Source of the DNA: Clostridia bacterium
Lineage (GTDB): Bacteria > Bacillota > Clostridia > Oscillospirales > Acutalibacteraceae
Direction: 5' to 3'
DNA: 64,000 nt
Assembly: GCA_017531385.1 (NCBI GenBank)
Contig: JAFXLD010000037.1
Location: 38,007-102,006, forward strand
Shown one piece after another: positions 54,418-62,697 of the stretch. Numbering within the stretch: the stretch's first letter is position 1; each line of letters opens with the position of its first letter. The position numbers and the translations under genes were made by a program. Under the pieces are notes generated by a model. It was not told where the DNA came from. It worked only from the letters and a program-made list of their open reading frames with translations, and did not search any database.

Positions 54418-54452
54418 GACCGCAAAGCTTGGTGCTCTGCGGTCATTAATTT
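54418..54452. terminator. Bidirectional terminator between the XRE gene and ileS
   Basis: GACCGCAAAGC-TTGGT-GCTCTGCGGTC with A/T-rich flanks. The stem matches the one at 53383 almost base for base. Confidence 0.75.
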
Positions 54453-54459
54453 TATAAAA

Positions 54460-57400
54460 TTAAACTTTTGCAACTGCGATAGTAACATTTTCGCCGTTGA
54501 TATCCCATTCCTTGCCGTTTGCAAGTTCTGCATCTGAGATACTATCTGAGAGAACAACTGCAGAAATAGCATCTTCGTTCTTCTTTGCAATGTCATAAAC
54601 CTTAGCGTTGCCTGTGATTGAGACATTGATTCTGTCTGTGACATTGAAGCCTGAATCCTTACGCATTGTCTGGATCTTACTTACAAGCTCCTTAACGAAA
54701 CCTTCTTCGATAAGCTCAGGAGTGAGAAGTGTATCAAGCGCAACAGTTACGCCCTTATCGGAAACAGTGAATACGCCCTCTTTCTGCTTTGTATCGATAA
54801 GGACATCTTCAACACCGAGTTCGATGTCACCGCCTGAAAGGCTGAGAACAAGTTTGCCTTCATCATCAAGTGTTTTCTTAGCTGATGAGGGAAGCTCTGC
54901 GAGTGCATTTCTGATTTCACCGAGCATCTTTCCGAACTTGGGTCCGAGTGTCTTGAGCTGAGGCTTGAATGTGTAAGAAACGAGTGAATCTGCATCTGAA
55001 TCGAAGTCAACATTCTTGACATTGAGCTCATCTCTGATGATTTCAACGAAGTTTTCACCGAGTTTCTTGTCACACTGAACATACATTGTGTTAAGAGGCT
55101 GACGGTTCTTGATGTTTGAGCCGTTTCTTGCAGCTCTGCCGAGAACAACGATATTTACAACCTCGTCCATAGCTGTTTCAAGTGCTGTGTCGATGAGTTT
55201 TTCATTGATTTCGGGATAATCGCAAAGATGTACGCTTACGGGGGCAGACTTATCAACACTGCATACAAGGTTAAGATAAATTGACTCTGCCATGAAAGGA
55301 ATCATCGGTGCTGCCGCTTTAGCAGTTGTTACAAGAGCAGTGTAAAGAGTCATGTAAGCAGCCTTTTTGTCTTCTGTAACAGTCTGTGCCCAGTATCTTT
55401 CTCTGCCACGGCGGACATACCAGTTACTCATTTCGTCAACAAAGCTCTGAAGAGCCTTTGCTGCTTCGGGAATACGGTAGTTTGCAAGGTTATCGTCAAC
55501 AGTCTTTACCATTGAATTGAGCTTTGAAAGAAGCCACTTATCCATAACGGTAAGCTGACAATCCTTGATGTCATACTTTGTGGGATCAAACTTGTCGATA
55601 TTTGCATAAAGCACATAGAATGCGTATGTGTTCCAGAGTGTGCCCATGAACTTACGCTGACCTTCCGTAACAGCCTTATCGTGGAATCTGTTGGGAAGCC
55701 AGGGAGCTGAATTAGTGTAGAAATACCAACGAATAGCGTCTGCACCGTGCTTTTCGAGTGCATCAAAGGGATCAACTGCGTTACCCTTGGATTTACTCAT
55801 CTTCTGACCGTTTTCGTCCTGAACATGACCGAGAACGATAACATTCTTATAGGGTGCTTTATTGAAAATAAGAGTTGAAATTGCAAGAAGTGAATAGAAC
55901 CATCCACGTGTCTGGTCAACAGCTTCTGAAATAAAGTCTGCGGGGAACTGTGACTCGAAAAGCTCCTTATTCTCAAAGGGATAATGATGCTGAGCAAAGG
56001 GCATTGCACCAGAGTCGAACCAGCAGTCGATAACTTCGGGAACTCTTGTCATCTGCTTGCCGCACTTGTCACATCTGATTGTGACTTCGTCAATGTACGG
56101 TCTGTGAAGCTCGATTTCATCGGGACAGTTGTCACTCATTGATTTAAGTTCTTCAATTGAGCCTATTGAATGACGGTGACCGCATTCACATTCCCAGATA
56201 TTGAGAGGTGTACCCCAGTATCTGTTACGGCTGATACCCCAGTCCTGAACATTTTCAAGCCAGTCACCGAATCTGCCCTTACCAATGCTTTCGGGAATCC
56301 AGTTGATTGTGTTGTTATTTCTGATAAGGTCCTCATGGACTGCAGTCATCTTGATGAACCATGACTCTCTTGCGTAGTAGATAAGAGGAGTGTCACATCT
56401 CCAGCAGTGGGGATAATCATGCTCAAACTTGGGAGCATCGAAAAGCATTCCTGCCTTGTCAAGGTCAACAAGAATTTTCGGGTCTGCTTCCTTTACAAAA
56501 ATGCCCTCATAGGGAGTTTCTGCTGTCATGTTACCCTTGCCGTCAACAAACTGAACAAAGGGAAGATCATACTTTCTGCCGACTCTTGCGTCGTCTTCAC
56601 CGAATGCAGGAGCACAGTGAACGATACCTGTACCGTCTGTCATTGTGACATAGCTGTCGCACATTACGAAGAATGCCTTTTTGTTCTGCTTTTCGCAAAC
56701 GGGCTTGATGAAGTCAAAGAGAGGCTCATATTCTTTGTATTCAAGTGACTGACCGGGGAATGTGTCAAGCACTTCGTATGCAGGTGCATCTTCAGTAGCA
56801 AGCTTACCGAGAACTTTGTCAAGAAGAGCCTCTGCCATGTAATATGTGTAGCCGTCAGCAGCCTTGACTTTGCAGTAAGTGTCCTTGGGATTTACACAGA
56901 GTGCTGTGTTTGAGGGAAGCGTCCAGGGAGTTGTTGTCCATGCAAGGAAATACGCATCTTCGCCTGCAACCTTAAAACGGACAACTGCTGAACGTTCTTT
57001 TACAAGCTTATAGCCCTGTGCAACCTCGTGTGATGAAAGAGGTGTTCCGCAACGAGGGCAGTAAGGAACGATTTTGAAGCCCTTGTAAAGAAGGTCTTTT
57101 TCGTAAATCTTCTTAAGTGCCCACCATTCGGATTCAATAAATTCGTTATGATATGTTACATAAGGGTCATCCATATCAGCCCAGAAGCCGACTGTGCGTG
57201 AGAAATCTTCCCACATTCCCTTATACTTCCATACGCTTTCCTTACAGTGACCTATAAATGGATCAAGACCGTATTCTTCAATCTGCTCCTTGCCGTCAAG
57301 ACCTAAAAGCTTTTCAACTTCAAGTTCAACGGGAAGACCGTGTGTGTCCCAACCTGCCTTACGGGGAACCATACAGCCTTTCATTGTGCGGTAACGGGGA

Positions 57401-57603
57401 ATCATATCCTTGATAACACGTGTCAGAACGTGACCGATATGGGGTTTACCGTTAGCTGTGGGAGGTCCGTCATAGAAAACATAGGGAGTGCCTTTTGCTT
57501 TTTCTTCAATACTCTTTTCAAAAATCTTTTCGTCACGCCAGAATTTTTCAATTTTCTTTTCCTGTTCGACGAAATTCACATTGGGGGAAATTGGCTCGTA
57601 CAT
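54460..57603 (-). CDS. ileS: Isoleucyl-tRNA synthetase
   Basis: Charges tRNA-Ile and edits misactivated valine. HIGH signature PTANGKPHIGHVL near residue 50, CP1 editing domain, KMSKSKGNAVDPF, the anticodon-binding domain and Cys-rich zinc motifs (CPRCG, CDKCG). The 1047 aa length and family features fit the IleS2-like long form seen in many clostridia and eukaryotes, which tends to resist mupirocin; I infer this from length and the C-terminal region only. Start ATG behind AAAGGAGATTTTCTT, downstream of a T-box. Confidence 0.96.
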   Translation of the reverse strand: MYEPISPNVNFVEQEKKIEKFWRDEKIFEKSIEEKAKGTPYVFYDGPPTANGKPHIGHVLTRVIKDMIPRYRTMKGCMVPRKAGWDTHGLPVELEVEKLLGLDGKEQIEEYGLDPFIGHCKESVWKYKGMWEDFSRTVGFWADMDDPYVTYHNEFIESEWWALKKIYEKDLLYKGFKIVPYCPRCGTPLSSHEVAQGYKLVKERSAVVRFKVAGEDAYFLAWTTTPWTLPSNTALCVNPKDTYCKVKAADGYTYYMAEALLDKVLGKLATEDAPAYEVLDTFPGQSLEYKEYEPLFDFIKPVCEKQNKKAFFVMCDSYVTMTDGTGIVHCAPAFGEDDARVGRKYDLPFVQFVDGKGNMTAETPYEGIFVKEADPKILVDLDKAGMLFDAPKFEHDYPHCWRCDTPLIYYARESWFIKMTAVHEDLIRNNNTINWIPESIGKGRFGDWLENVQDWGISRNRYWGTPLNIWECECGHRHSIGSIEELKSMSDNCPDEIELHRPYIDEVTIRCDKCGKQMTRVPEVIDCWFDSGAMPFAQHHYPFENKELFESQFPADFISEAVDQTRGWFYSLLAISTLIFNKAPYKNVIVLGHVQDENGQKMSKSKGNAVDPFDALEKHGADAIRWYFYTNSAPWLPNRFHDKAVTEGQRKFMGTLWNTYAFYVLYANIDKFDPTKYDIKDCQLTVMDKWLLSKLNSMVKTVDDNLANYRIPEAAKALQSFVDEMSNWYVRRGRERYWAQTVTEDKKAAYMTLYTALVTTAKAAAPMIPFMAESIYLNLVCSVDKSAPVSVHLCDYPEINEKLIDTALETAMDEVVNIVVLGRAARNGSNIKNRQPLNTMYVQCDKKLGENFVEIIRDELNVKNVDFDSDADSLVSYTFKPQLKTLGPKFGKMLGEIRNALAELPSSAKKTLDDEGKLVLSLSGGDIELGVEDVLIDTKQKEGVFTVSDKGVTVALDTLLTPELIEEGFVKELVSKIQTMRKDSGFNVTDRINVSITGNAKVYDIAKKNEDAISAVVLSDSISDAELANGKEWDINGENVTIAVAKV

Positions 57604-57628
57604 TAAGAAAATCTCCTTTCAAAAATAA

Positions 57629-57862
57629 AAAAGCCCTTGTCCCGTAATACAGGACAAAGACCGATACTTTGCTTAAACCACCTGATTACAACATACCATC
57701 ATATGCGTCCGTTTTAACGGTCGGCAACCGGAGAAGCCTACTGTAATTTCAGCCCCCTGCTCCGGAGTGATTTTCGTTTCTTTCCGTGATACTGACCTTG
57801 CACCGTCATCAGCTCGCTAAAATCCGTAAAAGAAATTACTCTCTCCATCATTGCATTTCAAT
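57629..57862 (-). promoter_or_regulatory. T-box riboswitch of ileS
   Basis: Leader of about 230 nt. Reading the minus strand: GAGAGAGTAA opening, a stem I region with AGTATCACGG whose ATC (57790-57788) is a plausible isoleucine specifier, a T-box-like AGGTGGTTTAAGC (57683-57671), and a terminator TTGTCC-TGTATTAC-GGGACAA followed by GGGCTTTTTT (57660-57629). The T-box differs from the AGGGTGGNACCGCG consensus. Uncharged tRNA-Ile would stabilise the antiterminator and allow ileS transcription. Confidence 0.8.
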
Positions 57863-57913
57863 ATATCATTCATATATTAACACAAGATAAATAAAAAATC
57901 AAGTGGGAAATCA

Positions 57914-57943
57914 TAAAAAGTCGGGGATTTGCTCCCCGACCGT
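57914..57943 (-). terminator. Terminator of the secreted ubiquitin operon
   Basis: Minus strand GTCGGGGA-GCAAA-TCCCCGAC followed by TTTTTATG, 18 bp past the second gene. Confidence 0.9.
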
Positions 57944-57960
57944 CTTTTAAGAATATCTAA

Positions 57961-59097
57961 TTATTTTCCTATTATATTAACCAACAAATCAAAGCCAAGC
58001 CTGATAAGATGTTCAAATAATGATAAAACCCGCTGAATGATGTCTACAAAAACAAAGTCATAAATTTCACCGAAATCCATATCAGGGAATTCATTGTAAA
58101 TAAGTTCTGTTCCGCAGTAATCACAGAGATAATCTCCATCAAAATCAAAATGGTAGCTGTATCCCAATTCCTCATGTCCTGCGACATAAATATCACATTC
58201 GGGACAGTAAAGACCTTTTGAATAACTCATTTCCTGGCATGAACCTTCAACCTCTTCAGTAATAACAAGAACATGCTCCTCATTATCTTCTGTTGTGTGA
58301 ACTGCCTTTTCAAGAGTCATTTTCCATTCTGCAGCTTCACTATAATCGTAAACTAAAAAATAATATGTTTCGCCGGCTGAAAATTCATAGAACAGAGTGA
58401 AATTATAGTCTTCTGCAGAATCGTCCGCAGCATCAAGAAGCTCACCGTCTGCAGAATAAAGCTCACAGTAGGGGTCTGCATCTTCGCCTGCATGAGATTT
58501 TACAATACAAATACCGTCTTCTTCGGGAACAAACTTATAATATAAATCTGCACCATTGTAAGCAACTGTTTCTTCACCGAAATCAAGCTCAAAACCACCG
58601 AATACACTGCCGCATTCGCAGGCACTTAAAAATCTGCCTTCTGTTGAATGGTCACATACATAGTCGCATAATGAACATGTATCGCCTTCATAAGAATGCT
58701 TACATTCAAGTGCAACATCAACTGCTGAATCACTCATATAGTCATAAACTGCAAAATAATATGTTTCGCCTTGTATGAATTCATAAGTCAATTCAAAATT
58801 TAAAAGAACATCATCATCTGCACTGTAGAGAAACTCACCGTCTGCAGAATAAAGTTCACAGTAAGGATCAGAAACATCAGAATCTGCTAAAGATTTAAAA
58901 ACAAGTTCTCTTGTTTCGTCTGCAACAAATTTCACATAAGTAAAGTTTTCTTCTTCATAATAAGGAACAGAAATTGTAATTTTTTCTCCAAATTCGATTT
59001 CATAATCGGCTTCAAACGCATCTGCAGCACTTGCCGTAACAGAAACTGCAGAGAAAATTAACACCAATGAAATAATAATTGACAGAAGTTTTTTCAT
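57961..59097 (-). CDS. Secreted two-repeat protein, partner of the ubiquitin, with C-terminal CDxCG and amphipathic helix
   Basis: 378 aa, not a family I can name with certainty. Signal peptide 1-24. Two homologous beta-sandwich repeats (about 28-130 and 168-265), each with YCELYSADGE...ETYYFxVYDY, look like PPC (pre-peptidase C-terminal) domains. Between and after them are Cys/His knuckles (CSLCDYVCDHS, CECG, CPECD, CDYCG). The C-terminus after LCDYCG is an acidic stretch followed by a long amphipathic helix (VDIIQRVLSLFEHLIRLGFD and on to IIGK). ATG behind AGGAGGGAATACCC, 18 bp after the ubiquitin gene, so one operon. It shares the LCDxCG-plus-helix end with the ubiquitin, suggesting a common C-terminal anchoring or sorting module. 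Confidence 0.78.
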   Translation of the reverse strand: MKKLLSIIISLVLIFSAVSVTASAADAFEADYEIEFGEKITISVPYYEEENFTYVKFVADETRELVFKSLADSDVSDPYCELYSADGEFLYSADDDVLLNFELTYEFIQGETYYFAVYDYMSDSAVDVALECKHSYEGDTCSLCDYVCDHSTEGRFLSACECGSVFGGFELDFGEETVAYNGADLYYKFVPEEDGICIVKSHAGEDADPYCELYSADGELLDAADDSAEDYNFTLFYEFSAGETYYFLVYDYSEAAEWKMTLEKAVHTTEDNEEHVLVITEEVEGSCQEMSYSKGLYCPECDIYVAGHEELGYSYHFDFDGDYLCDYCGTELIYNEFPDMDFGEIYDFVFVDIIQRVLSLFEHLIRLGFDLLVNIIGK

Positions 59098-59115
59098 GGG
59101 TATTCCCTCCTTTTT

Positions 59116-59583
59116 TTATTTCAACCAAGCCATAATCTGACTTACAATATCCTTAATAAAACAGATAAGCTTTTCAAAAATATTTGCGTGCTCTGCTTCA
59201 CCGCAGATATCACAAAGCTTTTCGCTATCTGTAACGGGTTCTGTTACTGTTTCAACAGTTGTTGTTTCTGCGTCAGTTGTTTCGCGAACACGCAGAACAA
59301 GATGAATTGTGGATTCTTTCTGAATGTTGTAATCGGAAAGTGTTTTGCCTTCTTCAAGCTGTTTTCCTGCAAAAATAAGTCTCTGCTCGTCGGGAGGGAT
59401 CCCTTCTTTTTCCTGAATCTTAGCCTTGATTGCATCAATTGAATCATTCGGCTCAACTTCAAGAGTAATTGTTTTTTCCGTCAGAGTTCTAACAAAAATC
59501 TGCATTGCCGAAGCAGAAACAGTCATTACAAACAACGACACAATCACGAGAAAAACAGAAATAATTTTTTTGAATTTTTTCAT
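59116..59583 (-). CDS. Secreted ubiquitin: signal peptide + ubiquitin + Thr-rich linker + CxxC amphipathic helix
   Basis: 155 aa. Residues 1-26 are a signal peptide ending VSASA. Residues 27-102 are an entire ubiquitin, 61 of 76 positions identical to human ubiquitin by eye, including the Leu8-Ile44-Val70-His68 patch and Lys 11, 27, 29, 33, 48, 63. Lys6 is Arg and Gly75-Gly76 are Glu-Thr, so the chain lacks the C-terminal diglycine. Predicted signal peptidase cleavage at ASA|MQIF would restore Met1. A Thr/Glu linker (103-121), CDICG (124-128), His132 and an amphipathic helix (135-155) follow. Operon partner at 57961. The high identity argues for transfer from a eukaryote. The ATG follows GGAGTTTTTATCT. 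Confidence 0.92.
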   Translation of the reverse strand: MKKFKKIISVFLVIVSLFVMTVSASAMQIFVRTLTEKTITLEVEPNDSIDAIKAKIQEKEGIPPDEQRLIFAGKQLEEGKTLSDYNIQKESTIHLVLRVRETTDAETTTVETVTEPVTDSEKLCDICGEAEHANIFEKLICFIKDIVSQIMAWLK

Positions 59584-59615
59584 AGATAAAAACTCCTTTC
59601 ATATTCTATGATATA

Positions 59616-59652
59616 ATATTACCAAAAAATGTTATAAATTGTCAATTGACAA
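59616..59652 (-). promoter_or_regulatory. Promoter of the ubiquitin operon with palindromic -35 region
   Basis: Minus strand TTGACA (59645-59640), 18-bp spacer, TAATAT (59621-59616). The palindrome TTGTCAATTGACAA (59639-59652) puts a second TTGACA on the plus strand back to back, so it could be a divergent promoter or a regulator site. Confidence 0.55.
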
Positions 59653-59825
59653 ACATTGATAAAGAATACATTACCACTTGTGCAATATATACAAAATAAA
59701 TAAAAAAATACATCTTATTTTTATTCAACAGAATAATCCAAATTTCATTATTTCCATAAATAAATTAATATCTACCGTCAATACTATTCTTGACGGATAC
59801 GAAGAAATTCAAAGCGTTTGCATTT
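59653..59825 (+). other. Gene-free stretch with small hairpins, possible short RNA
   Basis: AT-rich. Near the end are CGTCAA-TACTATT-CTTGACG and GGATAC...GTATCC pairings, followed by the terminator at 59826. A + strand TTGACA (59646-59651) could feed it, but no good -10 was found. The open frame here has no ribosome site and runs through the terminator, so I do not call a gene. Confidence 0.3.
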
Positions 59826-59864
59826 GTATCCGGAAGCCCGTGCTGAAAAGTACGGGCTTTGAAT
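59826..59864 (+). terminator. Plus-strand terminator in the gene-free stretch
   Basis: GAAGCCCGT-GCTGAAAAGT-ACGGGCTTT followed by GAATTTTTTATT. With no gene before it on this strand, it suggests a short transcript. Confidence 0.7.
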
Positions 59865-59873
59865 TTTTTATTA

Positions 59874-59908
59874 AAAAAAAGCTTGTACAGAAAAATCCGT
59901 ACAAGCCA
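59874..59908 (-). terminator. Terminator after the CofE-like gene
   Basis: Minus strand GGCTTGTACGG-ATTTTTC-TGTACAAGC followed by eight T, just past the stop. Confidence 0.9.
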
Positions 59909-59914
59909 TAATTT

Positions 59915-61108
59915 TTATTCTGTTGTGTAATTATCAAAATAACCCTGAATAAATACGATGGGTGTACCCTTGTCACCTGAACCTGATGTAAGGTCACAGA
60001 GTGAACCGATAAGGTCTGTGAGCTGACGGGGTGTTGTACCCTCTGATGCCATCTTACCAAAAAGGTCACCGTCTTTTTCAGTGATTTTTTCTTTGATAGC
60101 TTCTTTAAGTGCATCACCTGAAAGGTCTGCAAAGTCGTTATCTGCAAGGTACTTGAGTTTAAGCTCGTTGGGAGTTCCTTCAAGTCCCTTTGTATAAGCT
60201 GGTGAAACAACAGGGTCTGCAAGTTCCCAGATCTTACCTACGGGATCCTTGAATGCGCCGTCACCGTAAACCATAACTTCAATATTTTTGCCTGTAGCCT
60301 TGAGAAGCTTGTCATGAATAGCGTCAACAACAGGCTGACAATCTCTGGGGAAGAGCTTGACCTGATCTTCAGTTGCCTTGTTTGAACCGAGAAGACCGTA
60401 GTTCTCATTGTAACCGCTGCCGTTTACGGGAGCATTGAGAATATCATCAAGACCGAGAATAATTTCGCCGCCTGCAGCTTTGAGAATTCTCTTTGTTCTC
60501 TGTCTTGTGTGAATATCACAGCAAAGAACATTCTTTGTATAGTCAAGAATAGCCCTGGGATTGTTTGCAAAAATTATTTCACACTCAGCGCCGCATTCAC
60601 GGATAAGTTCTTCATAGTATGCAACATAGTCCATGCCTGTGAATCTGTGCTTTACATAACCGAAAAGTTCACGGTATTTTTCAAGAGAAAGAACATCTGT
60701 ATAAGGATTAACCCCTTTTTCATCAACAGCATCAAGGCTGATAAGATGATTACCTACTTCATCTGAAGGATAGGACAGCATAAGAACAACTTTCTTGACA
60801 CCCTTTGCAATACCTCTGAGACAGATTGCAAAACGGTTACGGCTGAGAATGGGGAAAATAACGCCCACTGTTTCACCGCCGAATTTAGCTCTGACGTCTT
60901 CTGCAATGTCGTCAACAGTAGCATAGTTGCCCTGTGCTCTTGCGACGATTGCTTCTGTCATAGCAACGATGTCACGGTCATGGAATTCAAATCCCGCATC
61001 TTCGGATGCTTCAAGAACAGAATTTGTAACGATCTCTACTATATCGTCACCGTTTCTGATGATGGGGGCTCTTACGCCACGGGATACTGTGCCGATAGTA
61101 CGGCTCAT
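59915..61108 (-). CDS. Coenzyme F420-0:L-glutamate ligase-like (CofE/FbiB) family protein
   Basis: 397 aa. GTVSRGVRAPIIRNGDDIVE at the start, HDRDIVAMTEAIVARAQGNY, NGSGYNENYGLLGSNKATED and VYGDGAFKDPVGKIWELADP show the F420 ligase superfamily. In F420 makers, CofE adds gamma-linked glutamates to F420-0. Gut clostridia usually lack F420, so this homologue may use another acceptor. The start is ATG 61108 behind AAAAGGAG; the 10-residue longer reading is possible. Length is greater than archaeal CofE (near 250), with an added C-terminal part. Confidence 0.8.
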   Translation of the reverse strand: MSRTIGTVSRGVRAPIIRNGDDIVEIVTNSVLEASEDAGFEFHDRDIVAMTEAIVARAQGNYATVDDIAEDVRAKFGGETVGVIFPILSRNRFAICLRGIAKGVKKVVLMLSYPSDEVGNHLISLDAVDEKGVNPYTDVLSLEKYRELFGYVKHRFTGMDYVAYYEELIRECGAECEIIFANNPRAILDYTKNVLCCDIHTRQRTKRILKAAGGEIILGLDDILNAPVNGSGYNENYGLLGSNKATEDQVKLFPRDCQPVVDAIHDKLLKATGKNIEVMVYGDGAFKDPVGKIWELADPVVSPAYTKGLEGTPNELKLKYLADNDFADLSGDALKEAIKEKITEKDGDLFGKMASEGTTPRQLTDLIGSLCDLTSGSGDKGTPIVFIQGYFDNYTTE

Positions 61109-61218
61109 ATTCAACATCTCCTTTTAGAGAAAAAATATACTGAATTTTGCTGACACAATATTATACAATATCATTTCCCGTTTTGCAATATTTTTTTTAA
61201 TATTTATGAGCAAAAATT

Positions 61219-62538
61219 TTAGTTATATTTTGGTAAATAATCACCATGAGCCTCAATAAGATCATCAACCATCTTCTTGATTGTGTCGATATCGAGTTCA
61301 CTTGCAGTATGAGGATCAAGCATTGCAGCCTGATAGATATGCTCTTTCTTTCTTGTGGCTGCTGCTTCAATTGTAAGAAGCTGAACATTGATATTTGTCA
61401 TGTTCATTGCAGCACACTGAACGGGGAGAGCACCAACGTGGCAGGGATGAACACCGTATCCGTCAACAAGACAAGGCACTTCAACACAGGCATTTTCGGG
61501 AAGATTTGTGATAAGGTGACCTGTATTGAGAACATTACCACCGATCTGATAGGGATTACCCGTAACGATTGACTCCATTATTCTTGATGCGTATTCAAGT
61601 GAACGCTCATGTTCTTTAACGCCGTTTTTGAGCATTTCTTCATATTCCTTTTTCCAGCCTGCAATCTGGTTTACGCAACGTCTGGGATATTCGTCAAGAG
61701 GAATGTTGTATTTTTCGATAAGTTCGGGATATTTGCTCTTGATATAGAACATATTGTATTCCGCATTGTGTTCACTTGACTCTGTACAGTAGTAACCGAA
61801 ATGCTTTATGTATTCAAGACGGACTTTGTTGTGGTAGTCGGGATCAGCAATCTTTGCATCAATCTTTGACTTGATTTCGGGATAAAGATCGTTGCCGTCC
61901 TTGTCCTTGATTTCAAGAAGCCATGCCATGTGGTTGATACCTGCAATAAGCTCTTTTCTGCCTTCGAGTTTGTCTTCCATGCCGAGATCTTTAAGCAGAT
62001 CTCTTGAACAGCACTGAACACTGTGACACAGACCGACAGTTTTGATTGGAGTGTATCTCTGCATATAGCCTGAAAGCATAGCCATGGGGTTTGTATAGTT
62101 GAGAAAAAGTGCCTCGGGACAGACTTCCGCCATATCCATTGCAAAATCGTGCATAACGGGGATTGTTCTGAGTGCTCTCATGATACCGCCGATACCGAGA
62201 GTATCACCGATTGTCTGACGCAGACCGTATTTTTTGGGCACTTCAAAGTCAATGATTGTACAAGGGTCATAAAGACCTACCTGAATGGCATTGATTACGA
62301 AATTTGCACCTCTGAGGGCATCCTTTCTCTGTTCCACACCGAGATAGCATTCGATTTTGCCGTAGCCACCCTTTGTAGCACGCATTGCTTCAAGAATAAC
62401 ACGGCTTTCCTCAAGACGCTTTGCATCTATATCATAAAGAGCAAAAGTGCTGTCACGAAGAGCCTGAGCACACATACAGTCACCTATTACGCTTCTTGCA
62501 AAAACGGTGCTTCCTGCACCCATAAATGTTATTTTCAT
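61219..62538 (-). CDS. Glycoside hydrolase family 4 alpha-galactosidase/glucuronidase-like
   Basis: 439 aa. NAD-binding ITFMGAGSTVFARSVIGD, the LGIGGIMRALRTIP stretch, metal-binding CHSVQ near residue 175 and GINHMAWL near residue 200. The CHSV motif points to MelA-type alpha-galactosidases or alpha-glucuronidases rather than the CNIP/CNVP phosphoglucosidases. Uses NAD and Mn; cytoplasmic. It is the second GH4 enzyme of the window, unlinked to the one at 48856. The start follows CAGGGAGGCAGATTTT. No terminator was found downstream. Confidence 0.9.
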   Translation of the reverse strand: MKITFMGAGSTVFARSVIGDCMCAQALRDSTFALYDIDAKRLEESRVILEAMRATKGGYGKIECYLGVEQRKDALRGANFVINAIQVGLYDPCTIIDFEVPKKYGLRQTIGDTLGIGGIMRALRTIPVMHDFAMDMAEVCPEALFLNYTNPMAMLSGYMQRYTPIKTVGLCHSVQCCSRDLLKDLGMEDKLEGRKELIAGINHMAWLLEIKDKDGNDLYPEIKSKIDAKIADPDYHNKVRLEYIKHFGYYCTESSEHNAEYNMFYIKSKYPELIEKYNIPLDEYPRRCVNQIAGWKKEYEEMLKNGVKEHERSLEYASRIMESIVTGNPYQIGGNVLNTGHLITNLPENACVEVPCLVDGYGVHPCHVGALPVQCAAMNMTNINVQLLTIEAAATRKKEHIYQAAMLDPHTASELDIDTIKKMVDDLIEAHGDYLPKYN

Positions 62539-62636
62539 AAAATCTGCCTCCCTGGCTTTTTTTCTATTCTAACATATGTATTTATTTTTAGTCAACACCG
62601 TAAATAATATATTTGAAACACTTAATATTTTTATTA

Positions 62637-62665
62637 TTGAAAATATACTAATAATAGTGTATACT
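62637..62665 (+). promoter_or_regulatory. Promoter of the RING-domain protein
   Basis: TTGAAA 62637-62642, 17-bp spacer, TATACT 62660-62665, followed by a start at 62698 behind GGAAAGTGAG. Confidence 0.65.
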
Positions 62666-62697
62666 GTAATTTAACAACAAACGGAAAGTGAGATAAA

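Noticed and set aside
59678-59911. Plus-strand 77-codon frame next to the ubiquitin operon
   Set aside because: No ribosome site, reads through two strong terminators, and composition is not protein-like.
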